Below are positions 54,191 to 64,000 of a stretch of DNA of 64,000 nucleotides, in pieces. The first letter of the stretch is position 1; the number at the start of each line of letters is the position of its first letter. Under the pieces are notes generated by a model. The model saw only the letters and a list, made by a program, of their open reading frames with translations, did not search any database and had not been told where the DNA came from. Source of the DNA: Hydractinia symbiolongicarpus (taxonomy: Eukaryota > Cnidaria > Hydrozoa > Anthoathecata > Hydractiniidae). The position numbers were made by a program, and so were the translations under genes. Location: contig NC_079881.1 of assembly GCF_029227915.1 (NCBI RefSeq), positions 13,803,501-13,867,500 on the forward strand. The letters run 5' to 3'.

Positions 54191-54294
54191 TCTACTTAAG
54201 GATGCTGTTTTTGCATATAAGATGTATCAACATTAAAGGATATGTGAAATGATATTTTAACCAAATTCAATTATTATGTTTCCATATTGTATTT
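54191..54294 (+). repeat. Diverged monomer E2 (104 bp)
   Basis: E2 is marked by GGATGCTGTTTTTGCATATA, GATGTATCAACATTAAAGG and AATTATTATGTTTCCATATT. Copies lie at 55013-55116, 57967-58070, 58789-58892, 59609-59712 and 61856-61959; those at 55013, 58789 and 61856 start CTTAACGATGCTG rather than CTTAAGGATGCTG. Confidence 0.9.
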
Positions 54295-54397
54295 TCTACT
54301 TAAGAAAGGAATTTTGGCACAAAGACTTATTAAGATTTAAAATTATGTGAAATCACATTTTAACAAAATTCAATTTTGATACTTCAATATTGTAATG
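54295..54397 (+). repeat. Diverged monomer E3 (103 bp)
   Basis: E3 carries AAGGAATTTTGGCACAAAGA, TTAAGATTTAAAATTATGTG and GATACTTCAATATTG. It always follows E2. Copies lie at 55117-55219, 58071-58173, 58893-58995, 59713-59815 and 61960-62062. Confidence 0.9.
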
Positions 54398-55427
54398 TCT
54401 ACTTAAGAAAGGTATTTTCGTATATAAGACTTATTTCAACTTTAAGAATATTTGAAATGAATTTTTAACCCAATTCAATTTTAATATTTAAATTTTTTAC
54501 TGTCTACTGAACGATGGTATTTTCGCACATAAGACTTTCAACATTAAAGGATATGTGAAATCGCATTTTAACGAAATTCAATTTTGATATTTCAATATTG
54601 TAATGTTTACTTAAGGAAAGTATTTTCGTATATAAGACTTACTTTAACTTTAAGAATACTTTAAATGAAATTTTAACCAAATTCGATAATTTTGTTACTG
54701 TCTACTAAACGATTGTTCTTTCGTACGTAAGACTTTCAATATTAAAGAATATGTGAAATGACATTTTAACGAAATTCGATTTTGATATTTCAATATTGTA
54801 ATGTCTACTTAAGGAAGGTATTTTTGGACATACGACTTATCAACATTTAAGAATATGTGAAATGACATTCTAATCAAATTCAATTTTGGTATTTCAATAT
54901 TGTAATGTCTACTGAAGGAAAGTATTTTCGTATATAAGACTTCTTTCAACTTTAAGAATATTTGAAATGAAGTTTTAACCCAATTCAGTTTTCATTTTTA
55001 AATTTTTTACTGTCTACTTAACGATGCTGTTTTTGCATATAAGATGTATCAACATTAAAGGATATGTGAAATGATATTTTAACCAAATTCAATTATTATG
55101 TTTCCATATTGTATTTTCTACTTAAGAAAGGAATTTTGGCACAAAGACTTATTAAGATTTAAAATTATGTGAAATCACATCTTAACAAAATTCAATTTTG
55201 ATACTTCAATATTGTAATGTCTACTTAAGAAAGGTATTTTCGTATATAAGACTTATTTCAACTTTAAGAATATTTGAAATGAATTTTTAACCCAATTCAG
55301 TTTTAATATTTAAGTTTTTTACTGTCTACTTAACGATGGTATTTTCGCACATAAGACTTTCAACATTAAAGGATATGTGAAATGGCATTTTAACGAAATT
55401 CAATTTTGATATTTTAATATTGTAATG

Positions 55428-55634
55428 TCTACTTCAGGATGGCATTTTCGCATATAAGAATTATCAACATTTAAGAGTATGTGAAATGATATTTTAACCA
55501 AATTCAACTTTTATGTTTCAGTATTATATTGTTTACCTAAGGAAGGAATTTTTGCACAAAGAATGATTAAGGTGTAAAAATATGTGAAATGACATTTTAA
55601 CGAAATTCAATTTTGATATTTCAGTATTGTAATG
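55428..55634 (+). repeat. Diverged monomer pair E4-E5 (104 + 103 bp)
   Basis: E4 has TTCAGGATGGCATTTTCGCA and AACTTTTATGTTTCAGTATT. E5 (from 55532) has TTTACCTAAGGAAGGAATTT and AATGATTAAGGTGTAAAAAT. The pair recurs at 60024-60230 and 62271-62477. Confidence 0.9.
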
Positions 55635-57025
55635 TCCACTTAAGGAAGGTATTTTTCTATATAAGACTTACTTTAACTTTACGAATATTTTAAATGAAAT
55701 TTTAACCAAATTCGATAATTTTGTTACTGTCTACTAAACGATGGTACTTTTGTACGTAAGACTTTCAATATTAAAGAATATGTGAAATGACATTTTAACG
55801 AAATTCAATTTTGATATTTGAATATTGTAATGTCTACTTAAGGAAAGTATTTTCGTATATAAGACTTGTTTCAACTTTAAGAATATTTGAAATGAAGTTT
55901 TAACCCTAATTAAGTTTTCATATTTAAATTTTTTACTGTCTACTTAACGATGGTATTTTTGCACATAAGACTTTCAACATTTAAGGATATGTGAAATGAC
56001 ATTTTAACGAAATTCAATTTTGATATTTCAATATTGTAATGTCTACTTAAGGAAGATATTTTCGTATATAAGACTTACTTTAACTTTAAGAATATTTTAA
56101 ATGAAATTTTAACCAAATTCGATAATTTTGTTACTGTCTACTTAACGATGGTACTTTCGCACATAAGAATTTCAATATTAAAGAATATGTGAAATGACAT
56201 TTTAACGAAATTCGATTTTGATATTTCAATATTGTAATGTCTACTTAGGGAAGGTATTTTTGGACATACGACTTATCAACATTTAAGAATATGTAAAATG
56301 ACATTCTAACGAAATTCAATTTTGATATTTCAATATTGTAATGTCTACTTAAGGAAAGTATTTTCGTATATAAGACTTACTTTACCATTAAGAATATTTT
56401 AAATGAAATTTTAACCAAATTCGACAATTTTGTTACTGTCTACTAAACGATGGTACTTTCGTACGTAAGACTTTCAATATTAAAGAATATGTGAAATAAC
56501 ATTTTAACGAAATTCAATTTTGATATTTTAATATTGTAATGTCTACTTAAGGAAAGTATTTTCGTATATAAGACTTACTTTAACTTTAAGAATATTTTGA
56601 ATGAATTTTTAACCAAATTCGATAATTTTGTTACTGTCTACTAAACGATGGTACTTTCGTACGTAAGACTTTCAATATTAAAGAATATGTGAAATGACAT
56701 TTTAACGAAATTCGATTTTGATATTTCAATATTGTAATGTCTATTTAAGGAAGGTATTTTTGGACATAAGACTTATCAACATTTAAGAATATGTGAAATG
56801 ACATTCTAACAAAATTTAATTTTGGTATTTCAATATTGTAATGTCTACTTAAGGAAATTATTTTCGTATATAAGACTTTTTTCAACTTTAAGAATATTTG
56901 AAATGAAGTTTTAACCCAATTCAGTTTTCATATTTAAATTTTTTACTGTCTACTTAACGATGGTATTTTCGCACATAAGACTTTCAACATTTAAGGATAT
57001 GTGAAATGACATTTTAACGAAATTC

Positions 57026-59054
57026 AATTTTGATATTTCAATATTGTAATGTCTACTTAAGGAAGGTATTTTCTTATATAAGACTTACTTTAACTTTAAG
57101 AATATTTTAAATGAAATTTTAACCAAATTCGATAATTTTGTTACTGTCTACTAAACGATGGTACTTTCGTACGTAAGACTTTAAATATTAAAGAATATGT
57201 AAAATGACATTTTAACGAAATTCGATTTTGATATTTCAATATTGTAATGTCTACTTAAGGAAGGTATTTTTGGACATACGACTTATCAACATTTAAGAAT
57301 ATGTGAAATGACATTCTAACGAAATTCAATTTTGGTATTTCAATATTGTAATGTCTACTTAAGGAAAGGATTTTCGTATATAAGACTTTTTTCAACTTTA
57401 AGAATATTTGAAATGAAGTTTTAACCCAATTCAGTTTTCATATTTAAATTTTTTACTGTCTACTTAACGATGGTATTTTCGCACATAAGACTTTCAACAT
57501 TTAAGGATATGTGAAATGACATTTTAACGAAATTCGATTTTGATATTTCAATATTGTAATGTCTACTTAAGGAAGGTATTTTCGTATATAAGACTTATCA
57601 ACATTTAAGAATATGTGAAATGACATTCTAACGAAATTCAATTTTGATATTTCAATATTGTAATGTCTACTTAAGGAAAGTATTTTCGTATATAAGACTT
57701 GCTTTAACTTTAAGAATATTTTAAATGAAATTTTAACCAAATTCGATAATTTTGTTACTGTCTACTAAACGATGGTACTTTAGTACGTAAGACTTTCAAT
57801 ATTAAAGAATATGTGAAATGACATTTTAACGAAATTCAATTTTGATATTTCAATATTGTAATGTCTACTTAAGGAAGATATTTTTGCACATACGACTTAT
57901 CAACACTTAAGAATACGTGAAATGATATATTAACCAAATTCAATTTCGCAATTTAAATTTCTTTTGTCTACTTAAGGATGCTGTTTTTGCATATAAGATG
58001 TATCAACATTAAAGGATATGTGAAATGATATTTTAACCAAATTCAATTATTATGTTTCCATATTGTATTTTCTACTTAAGAAAGGAATTTTGGCACAAAG
58101 ACTTATTAAGATTTAAAATTATGTGAAATCACATTTTAACAAAATTCAATTTTGATACTTCAATATTGTAATGTCTACTTAAGAAAGGTATTTTCGTATA
58201 TAAGACTTATTTCAACTTTAAGAATATTTGAAATGAATTTTTAACCCAATTCAGTTTTAATATTTAAATTTTTTACTGTCTACTTAACGATGGTATTTTC
58301 GCACATAAGACTTTCAACATTAAAGGATATGTGAAATGGCATTTTAACGAAATTCAATTTTGATATTTCAATATTGTAATGTTTACTTGAGGAAAGTATT
58401 TTCGTATATAAGACTTACTTTAACTTTAAGAATACTTTAAATGAAATTTTAACCAAATTCGATAATTTTGTTACTGTCTACTAAACGATGGTACTTTCGT
58501 ACGTAAGACTTTCAATATTAAAGAATATGTGAAATGACATTTTAACGAAATTCGATTTTGATATTTCAATATTGTAATGTCTACTTAAGGAAGGTATTTT
58601 TGGACATACGACTTATCAACATTTAGGAATATGTGAAATGACATTCTAACCAAATTCAATTTTGGTATTTCAATATTGTAATGTCTACTGAAGGAAAGTA
58701 TTTTCGTATATAAGACTTCTTTCAACTTTAAGAATATTTGAAATGAAGTTTTAACCCAATTCAGTTTTCATTTTTAAATTTTTTACTGTCTACTTAACGA
58801 TGCTGTTTTTGCATATAAGATGTATCAACATTAAAGGATATGTGAAATGATATTTTAACCAAATTCAATTATTATGTTTCCATATTGTATTTTCTACTTA
58901 AGAAAGGAATTTTGGCACAAAGACTTATTAAGATTTAAAATTATGTGAAATCACATCTTAACAAAATTCAATTTTGATACTTCAATATTGTAATGTCTAC
59001 TTAAGAAAGGTATTTTCGTATATAAGACTTATTTCAACTTTAAGAATATTTGAA
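57026..59054. repeat. 3776-bp shift duplication, second copy
   Basis: This repeats about 53250-55278, including AAGGATTTTCG (53589 and 57365), TTTAGTACGTAAG, the E1-E2-E3 trio and the E2-E3 pair. Small differences include TTTAGGAATATG near 58623 versus TTTAAGAATATG near 54847. Confidence 0.9.
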
Positions 59055-61859
59055 ATGAAGTTTTAACCCAATTCAGTTTTCATATTTAAATTTTTTACTG
59101 TCTACTTAACGATGGTATTTTCGCACATAAGACTTTCAACATTTAAGGATATGTGAAATGACATTTTAACGAAATTCGATTTTGATATTTCAATATTGTA
59201 ATGTCTACTTAAGGAAGGTATTTTCGTATATAAGACTTATCAACATTTAAGAATATGTGAAATGACATTCTAACGAAATTCAATTTTGATATTTCAATAT
59301 TGTAATGTCTACTTAAGGAAAGTATTTTCGTATATAAGACTTGCTTTAACTTTAAGAATATTTTAAATGAAATTTTAACCAAATTCGATAATTTTGTTAC
59401 TGTCTACTAAACGATGGTACTTTAGTACGTAAGACTTTCAATATTAAAGAATATGTGAAATGACATTTTAACGAAATTCAATTTTGATATTTCAATATTG
59501 TAATGTCTACTTAAGGAAGATATTTTTGCACATACGACTTATCAACACTTAAGAATACGTGAAATGATATATTAACCAAATTCAATTTCGCAATTTAAAT
59601 TTCTTTTGTCTACTTAAGGATGCTGTTTTTGCATATAAGATGTATCAACATTAAAGGATATGTGAAATGATATTTTAACCAAATTCAATTATTATGTTTC
59701 CATATTGTATTTTCTACTTAAGAAAGGAATTTTGGCACAAAGACTTATTAAGATTTAAAATTATGTGAAATCACATCTTAACAAAATTCAATTTTGATAC
59801 TTCAATATTGTAATGTCTACTTAAGAAAGGTATTTTCGTATATAAGACTTATTTCAACTTTAAGAATATTTGAAATGAATTTTTAACCCAATTCAGTTTT
59901 AATATTTAAGTTTTTTACTGTCTACTTAACGATGGTATTTTCGCACATAAGACTTTCAACATTAAAGGATATGTGAAATGGCATTTTAACGAAATTCAAT
60001 TTTGATATTTTAATATTGTAATGTCTACTTCAGGATGGCATTTTCGCATATAAGAATTATCAACATTTAAGAGTATGTGAAATGATATTTTAACCAAATT
60101 CAACTTTTATGTTTCAGTATTATATTGTTTACCTAAGGAAGGAATTTTTGCACAAAGAATGATTAAGGTGTAAAAATATGTGAAATGACATTTTAACGAA
60201 ATTCAATTTTGATATTTCAGTATTGTAATGTCCACTTAAGGAAGGTATTTTTCTATATAAGACTTACTTTAACTTTACGAATATTTTAAATGAAATTTTA
60301 ACCAAATTCGATAATTTTGTTACTGTCTACTAAACGATAGTACTTTCGTACGTAGGACTTTCAATATTAAAGAATATGTGAAATGACATTTTAACGAAGT
60401 TCGATTTTGATATTTTAATATTGTAATGTCTACTTAAGGAAAGTATTTTCTTATATAAGACTTACTTTAACTTTAAGAATATTTTAAATGAAATTTTAAC
60501 CAAATTCGATAATTTTGTTACTCTCTACTTAACGATGGTACTTTCGTACGTAAGACTTTCAATATTAAAGAATATGTGAAATGACATTTTAACGAAATTC
60601 GATTTAGATATTTCAATATTGTAATGTCTACTTAAGGAAGGTATATTTAGACATACGACTTATCAACATTTAAGAATATGTGAAATGACATTCTAACGAA
60701 TTTCAATTTTGATATTTCAATATTGTAATGTCTACTTAAGGAAAGTATTTTCGTATATAAGACTTACTTTAACTTTAAGAATATTTTAAATGAAATTTTA
60801 ACCAAATTCGACAATTTTGTTACTGTCTACTAAGCGATGGTACTTTCGTACGTAAGACTTTCAATACTAAAGAATATGTGAAATGACATTTTAACGAAAT
60901 TCGATTTTTATATTTCAATATTGTAATGTCTACTTAAGGAAGATATTTTTGGACATACGACTTATCAACATTTAAGAATATGTGAAATGACATTCTAACG
61001 AAATTCAATTTTGATACTTCAATATTGTAATGTCTACTTAAGAAAGGTATTTTCGTATATAAGACTTATTTCAACTTTAAGAATATTTGAAATGAATTTT
61101 TAACCCAATTCAGTTTTAATATTTAAATTTTTTACTGTCTACTTAACGATGGTATTTTCGCACATAAGACTTTCAACATTAAAGGATATGTGAAATGGCA
61201 TTTTAACGAAATTCAATTTTGATATTTCAATATTGTAATGTCTACTTAAGAAAGGTATTTTCGTATATAAGACTTATTTCAACTTTAAGAATATTTGAAA
61301 TGAATTTTTAACCCAATTCAGTTTTAATATTTAAATTTTTTACTGTCTACTTAACGATGGTATTTTCGCACATAAGACTTTCAACATTAAAGGATATGTG
61401 AAATGGCATTTTAACGAAATTCAATTTTGATATTTCAATATTGTAATGTTTACTTGAGGAAAGTATTTTCGTATATAAGACTTACTTTAACTTTAAGAAT
61501 ACTTTAAATGAAATTTTAACCAAATTCGATAATTTTGTTACTGTCTACTAAACGATGGTACTTTCGTACGTAAGACTTTCAATATTAAAGAATATGTGAA
61601 ATGACATTTTAACGAAATTCGATTTTGATATTTCAATATTGTAATGTCTACTTAAGGAAGGTATTTTTGGACATACGACTTATCAACATTTAGGAATATG
61701 TGAAATGACATTCTAACCAAATTCAATTTTGGTATTTCAATATTGTAATGTCTACTGAAGGAAAGTATTTTCGTATATAAGACTTCTTTCAACTTTAAGA
61801 ATATTTGAAATGAAGTTTTAACCCAATTCAGTTTTCATTTTTAAATTTTTTACTGTCTA
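59055..61859. repeat. Continuation by 1642-bp shift, E-rich
   Basis: About 58990-60010 repeats about 57350-58370 (shift 1642), giving a further E1-E2-E3 trio at 59506-59815. It then runs into the E4-E5 pair at 60024-60230, matching 55428-55634. From 60627 it carries GGTATATTTAGACATACGAC A monomers of the 50-kb family. No gene is present. Confidence 0.86.
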
Positions 61860-63259
61860 CTTAACGATGCTGTTTTTGCATATGAGATGTATCAACATTA
61901 AAGGATATGTGAAATGATATTTTAACCAAATTCAATTATTATGTTTCCATATTGTATTTTCTACTTAAGAAAGGAATTTTGGCACAAAGACTTATTAAGA
62001 TTTAAAATTATGTGAAATCACATCTTAACAAAATTCAATTTTGATACTTCAATATTGTAATGTCTACTTAAGAAAGGAATTTTCGTATATAAGACTTATT
62101 TCAACTTTAAGAATATTTGAAATGAATTTTTAACCCAATTCAGTTTTAATATTTAAGTTTTTTACTGTCTACTTAACGATGGTATTTTCGCACATAAGAC
62201 TTTCAACATTAAAGGATATGTGAAATGGCATTTTAACGAAATTCAATTTTGATATTTTAATATTGTAATGTCTACTTCAGGATGGCATTTTCGCATATAA
62301 GAATTATCAACATTTAAGAGTATGTGAAATGATATTTTAACCAAATTCAACTTTTATGTTTCAGTATTATATTGTTTACCTAAGGAAGGAATTTTTGCAC
62401 AAAGAATGATTAAGGTGTAAAAATATGTGAAATGACATTTTAACGAAATTCAATTTTGATATTTCAGTATTGTAATGTCCACTTAAGGAAGGTATTTTTC
62501 TATATAAGACTTACTTTAACTTTACGAATATTTTAAATGAAATTTTAACCAAATTCGATAATTTTGTTACTGTCTACTAAACGATAGTACTTTCGTACGT
62601 AGGACTTTCAATATTAAAGAATATGTGAAATGACATTTTAACGAAGTTCGATTTTGATATTTCAATATTGTAATGTCTACTTAAGGAAAGTATTTTCTTA
62701 TATAAGACTTACTTTAACTTTAAGAATATTTTAAATGAAATTTTAACCAAATTCGATAATTTTGTTACTCTCTACTTAACGATGGTACTTTCGTACGTAA
62801 GACTTTCAATATTAAAGAATATGTGAAATGACATTTTAACGAAATTCGATTTAGATATTTCAATATTGTAATGTCTACTTAAGGAAGGTATATTTAGACA
62901 TACGACTTATCAACATTTAAGAATATGTGAAATGACATTCTAACGAATTTCAATTTTGATATTTCAATATTGTAATGTCTACTTAAGGAAAGTATTTTCG
63001 TATATAAGACTTACTTTAACTTTAAGAATATTTTAAATGAAATTTTAACCAAATTCGACAATTTTGTTACTGTCTACTAAGCGATGGTACTTTCGTACGT
63101 AAGACTTTCAATATTAAAGAATATGTGAAATGACATTTTAACGAAATTCGATTTTTATATTTCAATATTGTAATGTCTACTTAAGGAAGATATTTTTGGA
63201 CATACGACTTATCAACATTTAAGAATATGTGAAATGACATTCTAACGAAATTCAATTTT
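61860..63259. repeat. 2247-bp shift duplication, second copy
   Basis: This repeats 59613-61012, with the E2-E3 pair, the E4-E5 pair, TTTCTATATAAG, CTACTAAACGATAGTACTTT and the GGTATATTTAGAC A monomer (60627 and 62874). One private change is GCATATGAGATG near 61878. Confidence 0.89.
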
Positions 63260-64000
63260 GGTATTTCAATATTGTAATGTCTACTTAAGGAAAGTATTTT
63301 CGTATATAAGACTTATTTCAACTTTAAGAATATTTGAAATGAAGTTTTAACCCAATTCAGTTTTAATATTTAAAATTTTTACTGTCTACATAACGATGGT
63401 ATTTTCACACATAAGACTTTCAACATTTGAGGATATGTGAAATGACATTTTAACGAAATTCGATTTTGATATTTCAATATTGTATTGTCTACTTAAGGAA
63501 GGTATCTTCGTATATAAGACTTACTTTAACTTTAAGAACATTTTAAATGAAATTATAATCAAATTCAACAATTTTGTTACCGTCTACTAATCGATGGTAC
63601 TTTCGTACGTAAGACTTTCAATATTAAAGAATATGTGAAATGACATATTAACGAAATTCGATTTTGATATTTCAATATTGTAATGTCTACTTAAGGAAAG
63701 TATTTTTGAACATACGACTTATCTTCATTTAAGAATATGTGAAATGACATTGTAACGAATTTCAATTTTGATATTTCAATATTGTAATGTCTACTTAAGG
63801 AAAGTATTTTCGTATATAAGACTTACTTTAACTTTAAGAATATTTTAAATGAAATTTTAACCAAATTCGACAAATTTGTTACTGTCTACTAAGCGATGGT
63901 ACTTTCGTACGTAAGACTTTCAATATTAAAGAACATGTGAAATGACATTTTAACGAAATTCGGTTTTGATATTTCAATATTATAATGTCCACTTAAGGAA
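62874..64000. repeat. Distant copy of 51038-52164, runs off the window
   Basis: The last 1127 bp match 51038-52164 at a constant 11,836-bp shift through eleven monomers and into a twelfth. Matches include CATTTGAGG, CTACTAATCGATGG, TTCGACAAATTTG and CGGTTTTGATATTTC. It differs at GAACATACGACTTATCTTC versus GGACATACGATTTATCAAC. The array continues past the window end. Confidence 0.9.

Larger units (their letters stand above)
53172..57025. repeat. Satellite with diverged E monomers, first block
   Basis: 53172-54087 is ordinary A, B, C, B2 and D. 54088-54397 is the E1-E2-E3 diverged trio, 55013-55219 an E2-E3 pair and 55428-55634 an E4-E5 pair. About 53250-55278 recurs at 57026-59054 (shift 3776). 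55635-57025 returns to ordinary monomers. No gene or foreign sequence is present. Confidence 0.87.
1..64000. repeat. Satellite DNA array spanning the entire window
   Basis: The full window consists of head-to-tail monomers of about 95-105 bp. A TCTACTTAAGG or TCTACTAAACG block marks each monomer start, and shared motifs (TTTAAGAATATGTGAAATG, TTTTAACGAAATTC, GATATTTCAATATTG) recur about every 100 bases. All copies lie in the same orientation; I saw no inverted block and no inserted unrelated sequence. Both window ends fall inside the array. Monomers differ by class (A, B, B2, C, D and a diverged E group) but align along nearly their whole length, so they share an ancestor. Array size and higher-order organisation are typical of eukaryotic centromeric or pericentromeric satellite; that location is inferred, not seen. 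I do not recognise the family. Confidence 0.97.

Noticed and set aside
1-64000. CRISPR array, because short motifs recur at regular ~100-bp intervals
   Set aside because: There are no unique spacers; sequence between the recurring motifs is itself repeated, monomer length is about 100 bp, and no cas genes are present.
1-64000. CENP-B box
   Set aside because: TTCG occurs in many monomers, but the required CGGG half of the box was not seen in any class.
1-64000. Telomeric or subtelomeric repeat (TTAGG or similar)
   Set aside because: TTAAGG and TTTAAGG occur once per monomer at fixed places and never as short tandem runs.
1-64000. Transposon or retroelement remnants, tRNA or rRNA genes
   Set aside because: No stretch departs from the monomer consensus long enough to hold one. 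The E monomers, the most divergent stretches, still align to the other classes along their length.
1-64000. Bacterial, phage or plasmid origin
   Set aside because: A gene-free 64-kb monomeric array with higher-order organisation is not known from these genomes and fits eukaryotic satellite DNA.

Overview
The whole 64-kb window is one uninterrupted satellite DNA array. I found no protein-coding gene, RNA gene, transposon, CRISPR array or unique-sequence island in it. About 630 head-to-tail monomers of roughly 100 bp (estimated from 510 bp per five monomers) run in one orientation from the first base to the last, so both ends of the array lie outside the window. Base composition is strongly AT-rich: hand counts give about 27% GC for an A-type monomer and 21% for a B-type monomer.

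Five main monomer classes descend from one ancestor and occur in fixed order: A (104 bp), B2 (105), D (103), B (95) and C (103). The main higher-order unit is A-B2-D-B-C, 510 bp. A shorter module, A-B-C (302 bp), is mixed with it. Almost every large repeat length I measured is a sum of these modules: 812 = 510+302, 1114 = 510+302+302, 1020 = 2x510, 2342 = 4x510+302, 822 = 510 plus a 312-bp A-B2-D module.

Layout by region. 1-2008 is a 19-monomer, 1934-bp unit that recurs at 13492-15425. 2009-5616 carries a 2342-bp shift duplication. 8839-11580 is a 1371-bp tandem duplication marked by 72-bp truncated monomers. 15323-22499 is a duplication with a shift of about 4660 bp, and it contains 1114-bp and 509-bp tandem pairs. 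22822-36496 is the largest event, a 6182-bp unit followed by a second copy grown to 7493 bp by nested 801-bp and 510-bp duplications. 37725-48710 holds three copies of a segment of at least 2.2 kb, plus an 822-bp tandem pair. 50226-53171 has 812-bp and 510-bp tandem pairs. 53250-63259 contains clusters of clearly diverged monomers (here called E1 to E5) that were themselves amplified. The final 1.1 kb repeats 51038-52164.

Organism: a eukaryote, judged from the size and higher-order organisation of the array, which resembles centromeric or pericentromeric satellite. CpG dinucleotides are not depleted (C-type monomers have 5, against about 1.8 expected), which argues against a genome with heavy germline CpG methylation and fits many invertebrates. 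I do not recognise the satellite and cannot name the species. Any centromere role is an inference. What the sequence itself shows is a detailed record of unequal exchange, nested amplification and long-distance copying.
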